Positions 6,884 to 15,570 of a DNA stretch of 34,019 nt are shown here, piece after piece. The stretch is taken from positions 1 to 34,019 of the forward strand of contig CAMNGP010000005.1 of NCBI GenBank assembly GCA_946538495.1, given 5' to 3'. The notes under the pieces are model-generated. The model saw only the letters and a program-made list of their open reading frames with translations. It ran no database searches and was not told the origin of the DNA. The position numbers were made by a program, and so were the translations under genes. The DNA comes from an uncultured Candidatus Saccharibacteria bacterium. Its GTDB lineage: Bacteria; Patescibacteriota; Saccharimonadia; Saccharimonadales; Saccharimonadaceae. How positions within the stretch are numbered: the stretch's first letter is position 1; every line of letters starts with the position of its first letter.

Positions 6884-9211
6884 ATGCTCGATGTGAAATG
6901 TAATATTCTTGGACTTTTGCCCTTCTGCTTGATATATTACCGAAGGCAAAATCTTTGCATTCGGATATTTTGCCTGGACCTCCTTTAACGCCTCTGCATA
7001 GCTTTTGTCAGAAGTAATCGTCAAATCTTCAACATGTTTTTTACCAAAAAAGATTTCTTTTTTGTAACTTACCAGCTGCAGCACTTCGTCCAAATCTAAT
7101 TCAAAACCAGCGAGATAAGGTGCTAATTTAAACTCGTTCCGCACAGAATTCTTAAATTCACCCACCACGCCCAAATATATGTCATTTGCGTAAACACCAA
7201 TCATACGCTTTGGCTCAAAAGGCTGCGCCTCGGCCTCATTTTTCTTCAAAGGCAAAAACTCCGCTTTGATATTCAGTTCGTCTAGTAGCTTCGCAGCATA
7301 TAGCTTAGCCTTATAAAATGCTGTTTCATTGTTCTTTCTTTCTGCCACCACGAATCCCACGGAATTCTTTTCTACTGGCACATTTTCTGAGTTCAACCCC
7401 CATTCTTTGCGATAGATTTTATTCATCTCAAAAATGGCAAACCTCTCAACCGGCAACTTCTCATTCAGATAAGTCTTTTCCAACAAACTTGGCACAATTG
7501 ACTGACGCACGTACTGTAACTCTGGCGAAATCGAATTCACAATTCTATAAGAATTCTTTGCATTTTGTTGAGCCTTGTTCAACAATTTTTCCGAAACAAA
7601 GCTATATGTTAACACCTCATTCGCACCATATTTTGCCATCAAATCGCGAATCGTGTGCTTCAGCTCAAACATCGAGTTTTTCTCGGCCGTACCATGCAGT
7701 GGCAAAGTTGGCACGATATTATCATATCCCAACAATCTGCCAACTTCTTCAATTACGTCTTCTTTAATGTGAATATCCGTTCGCCAATACGGAGCAACCA
7801 CTTTAAGCATTTCCCCATTTTGCTCAACATAAAAACTCACATTTTCTAAAGTCTTTACAATTAAATCTTTATCATACTTCGTGCCAAGCAAACCATTAAT
7901 CTCATCTACGGTGATTTTCACACAATCTGCACTACGATACCCCACAAATTCATCACTTAAAGAAACCGTCTTGGCACTAATTTCTTTTACCGCCTCAGCC
8001 AAAATATTAAAAGTGCCACCCGCCGGCACGCCTTTTGTAAATCTCGTAATTGCTTCAGAGAATATGCCGTGTGCCATCTGGGTCTTGCGCAAATCGTATA
8101 AACTAAAGGATGCAGACTCCAGTAAAATACTCTTAGTGTTTCCATCAATTTCCGTATTCTTACCACCCATTGCACCAGCCAGTGCCACCGGTACATTATT
8201 TGCGGTAATTAAAATATCACTATCAATACATTCGATTTCTTTACCATCTAATAATACTAGTTTTTCGCCCTGTTTTGCGCTACGCACTATAATCTTTGCC
8301 TCTCCGCCCGCCAGCGCAACAAATTTATCATAATCAAAAGCGTGCAAAGGTTGACCAGTCAAAAGCATCAGATAATTAGTTACGTCTACAATTCTAGAAA
8401 CTGTCATCATGCCAGATTTTGCTAGCAGAATCTGCATCTTTGAGAGGTATTTACTCTTTTCATCCGCATCTACCACCTTCAAATACGCCGCCGTATAACG
8501 CGAGCACAAATTACTGTCAGCTATTTCAATCTTTAGGTTAGAATCTTTGCTTTGGACACCATTACCATTTTTTACCAAAAATCCTTCTGGAAATACTTCT
8601 TCATGAGTCAAAAATTCCGGCTCTTCAAACTTCTGACCCATAATACCCGCCACTTCTCTTGCAAATCCAATTATGCCGAATGTATCAGGACGATGCGTCA
8701 AAGATTTGTTTTCGATCTCCAAAATCAAATCATTCAAATCAAAAACATCCGCCAAAAGATCGCCCGGCTTTGCCATCGCTGGATCAATTTCTGCAATTTT
8801 TTCATGCTTATCATCAAAATCAAGTTCATCCGCCCCAGCTAGCATACCATTACTTTCATATTTGCCAAGCATTTTACGTTTACCAATCACGAACGGCGCA
8901 TCCTGATGAACACTAGCCGGCACAATTGCACCCGGCGCAATCCAAACCGCCAACATCCCTTCGCGCACATTTGGCGCACCACACACCACCTCAAACATCT
9001 CGCCACCATTATTAATCTGGCAAAGCGTTAAATGTGTTTCAGGAATCTTTTCGGCTCTCTCCACCTTGACCACAAATATATTATCGTATTTATGAGTCTC
9101 ATCAATTACGCCTTCGACTTCTACCAACCTTGCGCCAATCAGTCGCACCAACTCGTCGTCAGGAATTTTAATATCAACATATTGTTTTAGCCAATTCAAT
9201 GATATTTTCAT
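6875..9211 (-). CDS. pheT: Phenylalanine-tRNA ligase beta subunit
   Basis: A 778-residue PheT of normal length. It opens with the family start MKISLNWLKQYVD, followed by a tRNA-binding (EMAP/OB) domain (about 40-150), the B3/B4 editing domain (about 210-390), the B5 domain (about 405-470), the catalytic-like core and a C-terminal FDX-ACB anticodon-binding domain (about 690-778). With PheS it forms the alpha2-beta2 enzyme that charges tRNA-Phe and edits Tyr-tRNA-Phe. The start is 1 nt after the pheS stop and a GGGAG site lies inside the end of pheS, so the two are tightly coupled. Confidence 0.97.
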   Translation of the reverse strand: MKISLNWLKQYVDIKIPDDELVRLIGARLVEVEGVIDETHKYDNIFVVKVERAEKIPETHLTLCQINNGGEMFEVVCGAPNVREGMLAVWIAPGAIVPASVHQDAPFVIGKRKMLGKYESNGMLAGADELDFDDKHEKIAEIDPAMAKPGDLLADVFDLNDLILEIENKSLTHRPDTFGIIGFAREVAGIMGQKFEEPEFLTHEEVFPEGFLVKNGNGVQSKDSNLKIEIADSNLCSRYTAAYLKVVDADEKSKYLSKMQILLAKSGMMTVSRIVDVTNYLMLLTGQPLHAFDYDKFVALAGGEAKIIVRSAKQGEKLVLLDGKEIECIDSDILITANNVPVALAGAMGGKNTEIDGNTKSILLESASFSLYDLRKTQMAHGIFSEAITRFTKGVPAGGTFNILAEAVKEISAKTVSLSDEFVGYRSADCVKITVDEINGLLGTKYDKDLIVKTLENVSFYVEQNGEMLKVVAPYWRTDIHIKEDVIEEVGRLLGYDNIVPTLPLHGTAEKNSMFELKHTIRDLMAKYGANEVLTYSFVSEKLLNKAQQNAKNSYRIVNSISPELQYVRQSIVPSLLEKTYLNEKLPVERFAIFEMNKIYRKEWGLNSENVPVEKNSVGFVVAERKNNETAFYKAKLYAAKLLDELNIKAEFLPLKKNEAEAQPFEPKRMIGVYANDIYLGVVGEFKNSVRNEFKLAPYLAGFELDLDEVLQLVSYKKEIFFGKKHVEDLTITSDKSYAEALKEVQAKYPNAKILPSVIYQAEGQKSKNITFHIEHNQ

Positions 9212-9212
9212 A

Positions 9213-10178
9213 TTAAAACTCCCTTAAGAAATTAAGATTACCCGATTCAAAATTCCGCACATCATTCAAACCATATCTTAGCATCACCAAACGATCAATT
9301 CCGCCACCCCAAGCAAAACCATGATATTTCGTAGGATCAATCCCGGCCATCTTTAATACGTTAGGATGAATCATACCGCAACCCAACATCTCAAGAAAAT
9401 CACCCTTTTTACCCCCAAGCGACTTTGGTTTTTCAATCATAAACTCCAAACTCGGCTCCGTAAACGGAAAATACCCAGGTTGCGTACGAATGTTTAATTT
9501 TTGCTCGTAGTATTTTTCAAAGAATTCTCGCAAAATACCCAGCATATCACCCATTGTGCATGTTTCTGAGACATATACGCCCTCACACTGATAAAAAGTA
9601 TGCTCGTGCGTAGCGTCCACATCTTCATTTCTAAAAACTCTGCCAGGCACCACCACCGCAATTGCCTTACCTTCATCCAATTTGCTTTTATACTTTTTCA
9701 GTACGCGATGCTGCATGGTCGAAGTATGAGCTGGCGGAATCAAGCCCTCTTCAGTTCTAAAAGTATCATACCCATCACGCGCTGGATGTTCTTTCGCAAA
9801 GTTCAAACTGTCAAACATATGAAATTCATCATCGAGCTGTCTAGATTCCATTGCATCAAATCCCATCATTTGATATATTTCAATCACGCGGTCTAACTCT
9901 GTCATCAAAGGATGCCTAGATCCCATCTCGGCAGAATACAACTCGGGCAGTGGCTCATTTACACCAGAAAAAGCCGTCACATCGATTGGCTCCACCTCTT
10001 TATCTAGCTCTGCCTTTTCCAACTGCTCGATTTGAAACAGAATCTCTTGTTTTTTACGATTTTGTTCCTGACCAAATTTGGCCTTTTCTTCAGTCGTCAA
10101 CTGACTAATCTTGGCATAACCAGCATTGATTTCCTTTAATTTTTGCTTCAGCTCTTGAAGTTTTTCCGCGCTTTCCAT
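9213..10178 (-). CDS. pheS: Phenylalanine-tRNA ligase alpha subunit
   Basis: A 321-residue class II aminoacyl-tRNA synthetase alpha subunit, a little shorter than the usual 330-350. The N-terminal coiled coil (about 1-60) binds tRNA. Motif 2 is GRVFRNEDVDATHEHTFYQ and motif 3 is GFAWGGGIDRLVMLRYG near the C-terminus. It forms the phenylalanyl-adenylate. It is the first gene of the pheST pair and has its own promoter; the -10 box is only 9 nt from the ATG, so at most a 2-3 nt leader is expected. Confidence 0.97.
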   Translation of the reverse strand: MESAEKLQELKQKLKEINAGYAKISQLTTEEKAKFGQEQNRKKQEILFQIEQLEKAELDKEVEPIDVTAFSGVNEPLPELYSAEMGSRHPLMTELDRVIEIYQMMGFDAMESRQLDDEFHMFDSLNFAKEHPARDGYDTFRTEEGLIPPAHTSTMQHRVLKKYKSKLDEGKAIAVVVPGRVFRNEDVDATHEHTFYQCEGVYVSETCTMGDMLGILREFFEKYYEQKLNIRTQPGYFPFTEPSLEFMIEKPKSLGGKKGDFLEMLGCGMIHPNVLKMAGIDPTKYHGFAWGGGIDRLVMLRYGLNDVRNFESGNLNFLREF

Positions 10179-10187
10179 ATACGCTAC

Positions 10188-10216
10188 ATTATACCCCCAA
10201 TTGACATTTTAATCAA
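10188..10216 (-). promoter_or_regulatory. Promoter of pheST
   Basis: Minus strand: TTGATT (10211-10216), a 17-nt spacer and TATAAT (10188-10193). The gap from the -10 box to the pheS ATG is 9 nt and there is no ribosome site, so the mRNA is leaderless or nearly so. Confidence 0.7.
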
Positions 10217-10245
10217 AGTATGATATAATCATAATATCAGGCTTT

Positions 10246-12837
10246 TCAAGCCGCATAATTTCGATTTCTTAATTCAGCAAATTCTATCTTGCCGCACCAA
10301 TAGCAATATACGTTTTCTTTTATTTGTTCATCCTCGACCAACATCATTGGTTTTTCAATATTAATGATATCGCCACCAAAGGCAAATCTTTCTAGTGGAT
10401 TATAATTCGCAATCGTTGTCAAATACGAAGCATAATTTAACGCCAATTCAGCTTCTGCTTTCGTCATACCAGACATTCTTGCAATGCGTCCAGCTGCAGA
10501 ATTATCTTTAGGATATTTTTTATTAAATTCCTCTCTTATCTTTGAAGTTTCACTTTGCGAAGATTTGACTAGTGCAGAAACTGCATCATAGAGCGCGTAA
10601 GCGGAATACTTTTCGACATCTCCATTATTCCCATTAAAGGTATATCTTGCACCCGTTGCAATATCGTTGTCAACAGGGCCACAAGCCTGATAAACGCCAA
10701 TAAGTTCTTGAAGTGAACTAAGAAGCTTCTCTAAACCATTCTCTTCATCATCACGATATCTTTCGCACACGCTAGCACTCTGTACGCCCGCCGAAGTTTC
10801 TCTATCCATGCCATATTTCACAAAATCCTGATATTCTTTACTCTCACTTATCGAGCCCCAATCACTTGCCGTGTTGCTCATATATTTTGTGCTTATAGTG
10901 TTGTGGGAATTGCAATACAAATCTCCTTCCGCACCAACCTTTTTCACCGTTGCACAGTTTCCGGCCAAAGTGGTGAACTTCTGATCGCTACCATCGGCTT
11001 TTGCTATACCAAACAAATCATTCACAGAATTACCAGCTAAATCAACCGCTGCACCCACTGCCGAAACCACGCCAACCCCGCCCCTTCCAGAATCAGTGTG
11101 AGAAATCAAACTCATCGAAAACCCATGCACGATGCTACCTAAGAAAGTGTGTGGCGAAGAAATATCAAATGGACTCAGTGTTGCACGGTCAGCCTCAGCC
11201 TTACGCGCCAAAGCTATATCGACATCCTGCTGATATTTCGCAATCGTAGCCGCATCGGACGGCATTGCGCCCAAAGCCCTTTGATTGATCGTATTTGACA
11301 AATAAGAACCGCCTTCCACAGCTTTATTTCCACCAACTACGCTTGAAAACAAACTGTCATCCATCGTCGCAACCGACATCTCAACGCTTCCCTTTGCTCG
11401 ATCAATAGTACTGTCATCGACGCCCCCAAATCCTTTACCCAATGCAACATCGGACGAGCTCTTGTCGCTCTTCACGGTTGTGCCAGTGATATTATCATTA
11501 TCCATCATGTTAGTAGCCACCAGAACTCTATCGCGGGAAAAGTTGTTTGCCTCGTTTACCGAATAGCCACCACCCGAAACCGCTGCCGCAAAATTGACCG
11601 TCTCCAAAATAGACTTCTTTGTCTTAGTCTCCTCCTGCGTATTAACATCAGTATACGTAACCTCGGTCGCTGAAGACAAAACATTCATTACCTGGTTTAC
11701 TGGCCCATCACCATCAATCCTAGCCCGTTGAATTGGCTCCTCAATCGCCAAAAACGCTTTTGCAGCTTGGGCTGGCTCGATCGCCGAAATCGCTGAATTC
11801 AATAGTTGAGCAGCTTTACTAGTATCACCAGAAGATCTCTTAGCTCCATCAAGAATCTCACTTGCGTCCCCTCCCGTAGACAAGCTCGACTCATCGCAGG
11901 AAGCGTCATCACAACCCGCCATCGACGAAGAAATGCTGCTATTTAAAGTCTTTTCCAAGGTCGAATTAAAACTTTCTTGGTCAGCCTCTTCATTACCGGT
12001 GGCTTTCCATCCATTAAACGCACCTCGCGTCAAACCTAAATCCTTATAAACCTCACTTACATCAGAACCATAATAGAATCTCGCCGACACGTCCAAAGCT
12101 TCAGAATATGCTGCATATAGTTTGGGATTTGATTCGGCCGCCGCTACAAAATTACTTGCATTCACCACCTCGTTATCGAACAAAAATGCCAATTCACCTT
12201 CCGCACCATATTTATGATAATCAAATCCAGTTGCTGCAATCTCATTGCTGGCGTCAATATTTGCAATGTAATTATTTGTACGTACAAAATCACCCGACGC
12301 CGTCACTTGTCCTACCAGAATACCCGCATCAGCCAAATCTTCCGCAAATCCATTAGGCATCTCTCCGTTAGCAGCCGATTCCGACAAAACATGCAAACCT
12401 TGTTGCTCAATAATTGCAATCGTCCCAGAAATACCAATCGATTCTTGTAGATTAAGATCAATCGCCCCAATCATCAGCATAGGTGAGCCAAAAAGCGCCA
12501 TTGGAATCAATAATACCCCAAGTAGCCCAACTATAGCACCTGATGTTGCTAGCTTCTTTTTATCAATCTTTTTTGGCGCTTTACCCTTTGCCACGTTTTT
12601 AGCGTTTGGATTATAAAGGCCGCCACCAATCCGTTCGGTATTCGCTAAACTAGGTTTTTTATCCGCTTTTTCAGCAGCTTTATTTTCTAATTTTTTTAAA
12701 TCAGCTACACTACTATTGTTCTTATCCTGCCCATTAGGCTTCTTATCGCCATTACGAAGTAAGAAATCTGGCGTATAACTTCTTTTACCCCCAGTATCAA
12801 AGATTCCTGCCGAGTTATTCTTTGAACGACCATCCAT
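10246..12837 (-). CDS. Large single-anchor membrane protein of unknown function
   Basis: 863 residues; I do not recognise a named family. Residues 1-97 are polar and lysine-rich and should be cytoplasmic. A strong hydrophobic segment at about 98-125 would anchor the protein, leaving some 730 residues outside. Two weaker hydrophobic stretches lie around TFLGSIVHGFSMSL and GVGVVSAVGAAVDLAG, so a further membrane contact is possible. The outer part is rich in Ala, Ser and Asp and has several cysteines, including GCDDASC and a YCYWC near the C-terminus, which could form disulfides. The general plan recalls large proteins accompanying type IV secretion loci in Saccharibacteria, but no such genes are nearby and I do not press this. 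A TGGTATAAT box 7 nt upstream fixes the start at 12837. A GGCTT/AAGCC hairpin overlaps the stop, without a U-tract. Confidence 0.85.
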   Translation of the reverse strand: MDGRSKNNSAGIFDTGGKRSYTPDFLLRNGDKKPNGQDKNNSSVADLKKLENKAAEKADKKPSLANTERIGGGLYNPNAKNVAKGKAPKKIDKKKLATSGAIVGLLGVLLIPMALFGSPMLMIGAIDLNLQESIGISGTIAIIEQQGLHVLSESAANGEMPNGFAEDLADAGILVGQVTASGDFVRTNNYIANIDASNEIAATGFDYHKYGAEGELAFLFDNEVVNASNFVAAAESNPKLYAAYSEALDVSARFYYGSDVSEVYKDLGLTRGAFNGWKATGNEEADQESFNSTLEKTLNSSISSSMAGCDDASCDESSLSTGGDASEILDGAKRSSGDTSKAAQLLNSAISAIEPAQAAKAFLAIEEPIQRARIDGDGPVNQVMNVLSSATEVTYTDVNTQEETKTKKSILETVNFAAAVSGGGYSVNEANNFSRDRVLVATNMMDNDNITGTTVKSDKSSSDVALGKGFGGVDDSTIDRAKGSVEMSVATMDDSLFSSVVGGNKAVEGGSYLSNTINQRALGAMPSDAATIAKYQQDVDIALARKAEADRATLSPFDISSPHTFLGSIVHGFSMSLISHTDSGRGGVGVVSAVGAAVDLAGNSVNDLFGIAKADGSDQKFTTLAGNCATVKKVGAEGDLYCNSHNTISTKYMSNTASDWGSISESKEYQDFVKYGMDRETSAGVQSASVCERYRDDEENGLEKLLSSLQELIGVYQACGPVDNDIATGARYTFNGNNGDVEKYSAYALYDAVSALVKSSQSETSKIREEFNKKYPKDNSAAGRIARMSGMTKAEAELALNYASYLTTIANYNPLERFAFGGDIINIEKPMMLVEDEQIKENVYCYWCGKIEFAELRNRNYAA

Positions 12838-12844
12838 AATATAT

Positions 12845-12853
12845 ATTATACCA
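12845..12853 (-). promoter_or_regulatory. Extended -10 of the 863-aa gene, leaderless start
   Basis: TGGTATAAT on the minus strand, TATAAT at 12845-12850, 7 nt before the ATG at 12837. No ribosome site is present. Confidence 0.65.
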
Positions 12854-12867
12854 CCTATGTTTACTGT

Positions 12868-13101
12868 TTAAAACACAAATATTGAAATCAATGACAAAAT
12901 TGCGCCCACAATTAAAACTATCCAAATCCAACCAAACTTGCCAGTCTTTTTCAAATCCTTTAAATAAGCCGCATCTTCCGCAAAATCAGGATCTTCATCA
13001 TCGATGCGAGAATTGCCACTTAGCTTCGCGCGCAAATCCGCATCAATACGCTGCGACAATTCATTACTTTTTTCATTTTCTTTATTTAATATTACACCCA
13101 T
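12868..13101 (-). CDS. Small C-terminally anchored membrane protein
   Basis: 77 residues: a charged cytoplasmic part (1-54) and one hydrophobic segment at the C-terminus (about 57-77, WIWIVLIVGAILSLISIFVF), so it is a tail-anchored type. No family is recognised. An AGGA ribosome site lies 6 nt before the ATG and a TGTTATAAT box about 30 nt upstream. It is read divergently from the aquaporin-like gene and in the same direction as the 863-aa membrane protein, 30 nt away. The two may act together, but the latter has its own promoter. Confidence 0.75.
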   Translation of the reverse strand: MGVILNKENEKSNELSQRIDADLRAKLSGNSRIDDEDPDFAEDAAYLKDLKKTGKFGWIWIVLIVGAILSLISIFVF

Positions 13102-13131
13102 TTTTTTCCTAAATAAATTATTGACTTTTTC

Positions 13132-13160
13132 ATTATAACATACAAAATTTGTGTTATAAT
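13132..13160. promoter_or_regulatory. Back-to-back divergent promoters on a 29-bp palindrome
   Basis: ATTATAACA (13132-13140) and TGTTATAAT (13152-13160) are perfect inverted repeats 11 nt apart. Each arm is an extended -10 (TGTTATAAT), one for the 77-aa gene on the minus strand and one for the aquaporin-like gene on the plus strand. Each arm falls at the -35 position (17-nt spacing) of the other promoter, so polymerase should not be able to occupy both at once. Confidence 0.65.
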
Positions 13161-13176
13161 AGACAAAATATCATTT

Positions 13177-13184
13177 AAGGAGGT
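13177..13184 (+). promoter_or_regulatory. Consensus ribosome-binding site AAGGAGGT
   Basis: An AAGGAGGT box 5 nt before the ATG at 13190, the strongest Shine-Dalgarno in the window and complementary to the usual 16S 3' end. It shows that this organism uses SD initiation alongside leaderless starts. Confidence 0.85.
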
Positions 13185-13189
13185 CTAAA

Positions 13190-14107
13190 ATGGCGACTAA
13201 AAAGTCGAAGACGTCGAAAAAAGCTCCGAAAGCTACATCGACAAAACCTAAAACTGCCACGAAAACTGCGAAAAAGACAGAGCTCGAGGCCATTAAAACC
13301 AACAAGGTGGAGAACAAACCAACCAATAGCAAAGGATTTTTGAAAGGATTCTTCGCACGCAAATACGAAGAAAAAGAAAGCATCCTAACAATCTTCAAGA
13401 ATCATAAATTCTACGGTTCATTGCTTGGCGAAATACTCGGCACAATGATTCTCGCCCTATTACTATTTTCAGTATTCTTAATGGGCGTACACAACATCGC
13501 GACTTATGCATTTGCTTTAATCGCAATCTTAATTGCCGTATATGCATTTTCTGGGGCTTGCCTCAACCCAATCATCACCGTAGGTATGATGGCTAGCCGT
13601 CGCATGTCGGTTATCCGCGGTGTCATGTACATCATCGCCGAAATCGTCGGCGCCTGGCTTGGTTGGCTCATCTTCAATGCCTTCCATCTAGCCGGTGGCG
13701 AAACTGCCTACGACATCCCAACCATTTCTGCAATTGGCGAAGGTGGCTTTTGGACTGTCGCGCTCATCGAATTACTCGGCGCAGCAATCGTTGCATTCTT
13801 CTTTGCCCGTGCGCTCAAATATCAACGCAGCGTGTTCACCTTTGCCGCAGTAACAGCTGGTGGCATCTGCTTAGCCATGGTAGTTGGTTATGTAATTTCC
13901 GCCGCATTTGTCGGTCTCAACAATAACTTCATCTACAATCCAGCAGTTGCCATGATGATGAAGATTTTCCCATCTTCTGGTGACAACTTTGGCGAAATCC
14001 TAGGTGGCATTTGCCAAGCTCTTTCTGCCTACGCAATTATCCCAATGATTGGTGGCGTAATCGGATTTTATCTTTCCGATTTCACCGCTAAGCTTGCAGA
14101 AGATTAG
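13190..14107 (+). CDS. Aquaporin/MIP-family channel with lysine-rich N-terminal tail
   Basis: 305 residues, about 60 longer than usual for the family because of an N-terminal Lys/Thr/Ala-rich tail (1-45) resembling histone H1 tails. From residue 75 there are six membrane segments and two half-helix loops: SGACLNPIITVG, with N126-P127-I128 in place of NPA, and NNNFIYNPAVAM with N250-P251-A252. The arginine that normally follows the second NPA and forms the selectivity filter is V253 here. A water, glycerol or small-solute channel is likely, but the changed filter makes the substrate uncertain. It is the only confident plus-strand gene, with its own promoter, a consensus ribosome site and a terminator shared with metG. 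Confidence 0.87.
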   Translation: MATKKSKTSKKAPKATSTKPKTATKTAKKTELEAIKTNKVENKPTNSKGFLKGFFARKYEEKESILTIFKNHKFYGSLLGEILGTMILALLLFSVFLMGVHNIATYAFALIAILIAVYAFSGACLNPIITVGMMASRRMSVIRGVMYIIAEIVGAWLGWLIFNAFHLAGGETAYDIPTISAIGEGGFWTVALIELLGAAIVAFFFARALKYQRSVFTFAAVTAGGICLAMVVGYVISAAFVGLNNNFIYNPAVAMMMKIFPSSGDNFGEILGGICQALSAYAIIPMIGGVIGFYLSDFTAKLAED

Positions 14108-14113
14108 CAATAG

Positions 14114-14144
14114 AAAAAATAGCCCCGTCGAGGGGCTATTTTTT
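14114..14144. terminator. Bidirectional terminator between the MIP gene and metG
   Basis: A perfect 13-bp stem, AAAAAATAGCCCC with GGGGCTATTTTTT, and a 5-nt loop. It has a U-run on both strands and so serves both converging genes. It overlaps the metG stop codon (14143-14145). Confidence 0.92.
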
Positions 14145-15558
14145 AATGCTTCGGAAATAGCGGCTGAACCGGTGGCGCCACCTGTTCAGCTTCAAAAACC
14201 TCTTTCACCTTAGCGGTAGCATTCGGTAAGAATGGCTCCAACATCAAATTCGCTATCATCAAACTACCCGCCAAATTTTGCAGGCATTCTTCTAATTTTT
14301 CTCCTTCACCCGCCTTGGCTAATGCCCAAGGTTTTTCATCGTCAATCCGTTTATTGATATCCTGAACTAGCGACCATGCATAATCAAATGCCATCGAAAA
14401 CTCAAACTTATCCATCAAAGCTTTATATTCTTCTGGCAATTCTATCGACACATCCCCAAGCGCAACATGGTTTTTAGACATCATCGTCGATAGTCTCTGC
14501 ACTAGATTGCCAAAATCATTCGCCAATTCATTGTTATAGGACTCTTCAAATTTTTCCCAAGTAAAATCAGCATCCGCAAAGGTATCAACTTTTCTTAAAA
14601 AGAAATACCTAAATGCATCCACGCCGTAACATTCTATCACTTCCAGAGGATCCACTACATTGCCAATCGACTTAGACATTTTTTGTCCATTAGCTAGCAC
14701 CATACCATGCGAAACAATTGTTTTTGGCAAAGGTAACCCTAGCCCCAAAAGCATTGCCGGCCAAATAATAGCATGAAAACGCAAGATATCCTTCCCGACA
14801 AATTGAGCCGTAGCTGGCCACCAATCCGATATGTCATTGTCAGGATACCCCAATACAGTAATATAGTTCGATAGCGCATCAAGCCACACATACATCGTTT
14901 GAGATTCATCATCCGGCACCGTAATGCCCCACTTAAGCTGGCTCTTTGGGCGTGAAACTGACACATCAGGCGATTCATCCAAAAGCTTCATTATTTCTTT
15001 TTTTCTAAAATCTGGCAAAATCAACATCTCTCCAGATTCTATTGCTTCACGAATCTTGTCCTTAAAGTCTGAAATTCTAAAATAATAATTTTCTTCTTCC
15101 AATTTTTCATAAGGTTTCTGATGGTCAGGACAAACGCCCCCGTTCTCGTCATATTCTTTTTGCGTAATAAATCTTTCGCAACCAGTACAATACCAACCCT
15201 CGTACTTTTCAAGATAAATATGGCTTGATAACTTCTTCCAAATTTCCTGTACCCTCTTTTCATGGTCAGGGTCAGATGTCCTCACAAAATCAGTATATGA
15301 AACGTTTAATTTTGCAATAAAATCTTGGAATTTTTTTGCATTACTATCAACATACTCCTGCACCGGAATATTAAGCTCTCTTGCTTTTTGAAAAATCTTA
15401 CCGCCATGCTCATCCGTACCTGCCTGCACCCTAACATTATCGCCCAATAGTTTATAATATCGCGCGCAAACATCAGCCAAGCAATAATCCATTGCGTGCC
15501 CAATATGCGGCACTCCGTTAACATACGGAATCGCAGTAGTAAGATATCTGTTAATCAT
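14143..15558 (-). CDS. metG: Methionine-tRNA ligase
   Basis: A 471-residue class I synthetase. HIGH is at 18-21 (PHIGHA) and KMSKS at 293-297. The connective-peptide insert keeps one zinc knuckle, C124-x2-C127 and C143-x2-H146. There is no C-terminal EMAP-type tRNA-binding extension, so this is the short form. It charges initiator and elongator tRNA-Met. It starts 9 nt after the proline-rich membrane protein gene; a TAAAAT box overlapping that gene's stop lies 6 nt before the ATG, so metG may be leaderless or may be read from the upstream transcript. Confidence 0.97.
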   Translation of the reverse strand: MINRYLTTAIPYVNGVPHIGHAMDYCLADVCARYYKLLGDNVRVQAGTDEHGGKIFQKARELNIPVQEYVDSNAKKFQDFIAKLNVSYTDFVRTSDPDHEKRVQEIWKKLSSHIYLEKYEGWYCTGCERFITQKEYDENGGVCPDHQKPYEKLEEENYYFRISDFKDKIREAIESGEMLILPDFRKKEIMKLLDESPDVSVSRPKSQLKWGITVPDDESQTMYVWLDALSNYITVLGYPDNDISDWWPATAQFVGKDILRFHAIIWPAMLLGLGLPLPKTIVSHGMVLANGQKMSKSIGNVVDPLEVIECYGVDAFRYFFLRKVDTFADADFTWEKFEESYNNELANDFGNLVQRLSTMMSKNHVALGDVSIELPEEYKALMDKFEFSMAFDYAWSLVQDINKRIDDEKPWALAKAGEGEKLEECLQNLAGSLMIANLMLEPFLPNATAKVKEVFEAEQVAPPVQPLFPKH

Positions 15559-15564
15559 GAAAAT

Positions 15565-15570
15565 ATTTTA
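15565..15570 (-). promoter_or_regulatory. Possible -10 of metG, leaderless spacing
   Basis: TAAAAT on the minus strand, 6 nt before the metG ATG, the same spacing as the clear leaderless promoters. It lacks the TGN extension and shares bases with the stop codon of the upstream gene, so support is weaker. Confidence 0.4.

Noticed and set aside
13171-13398. Minus-strand open frame opposite the aquaporin gene start
   Set aside because: It is the antisense of the Lys-rich tail and lies over the promoter and ribosome site of the plus-strand gene.
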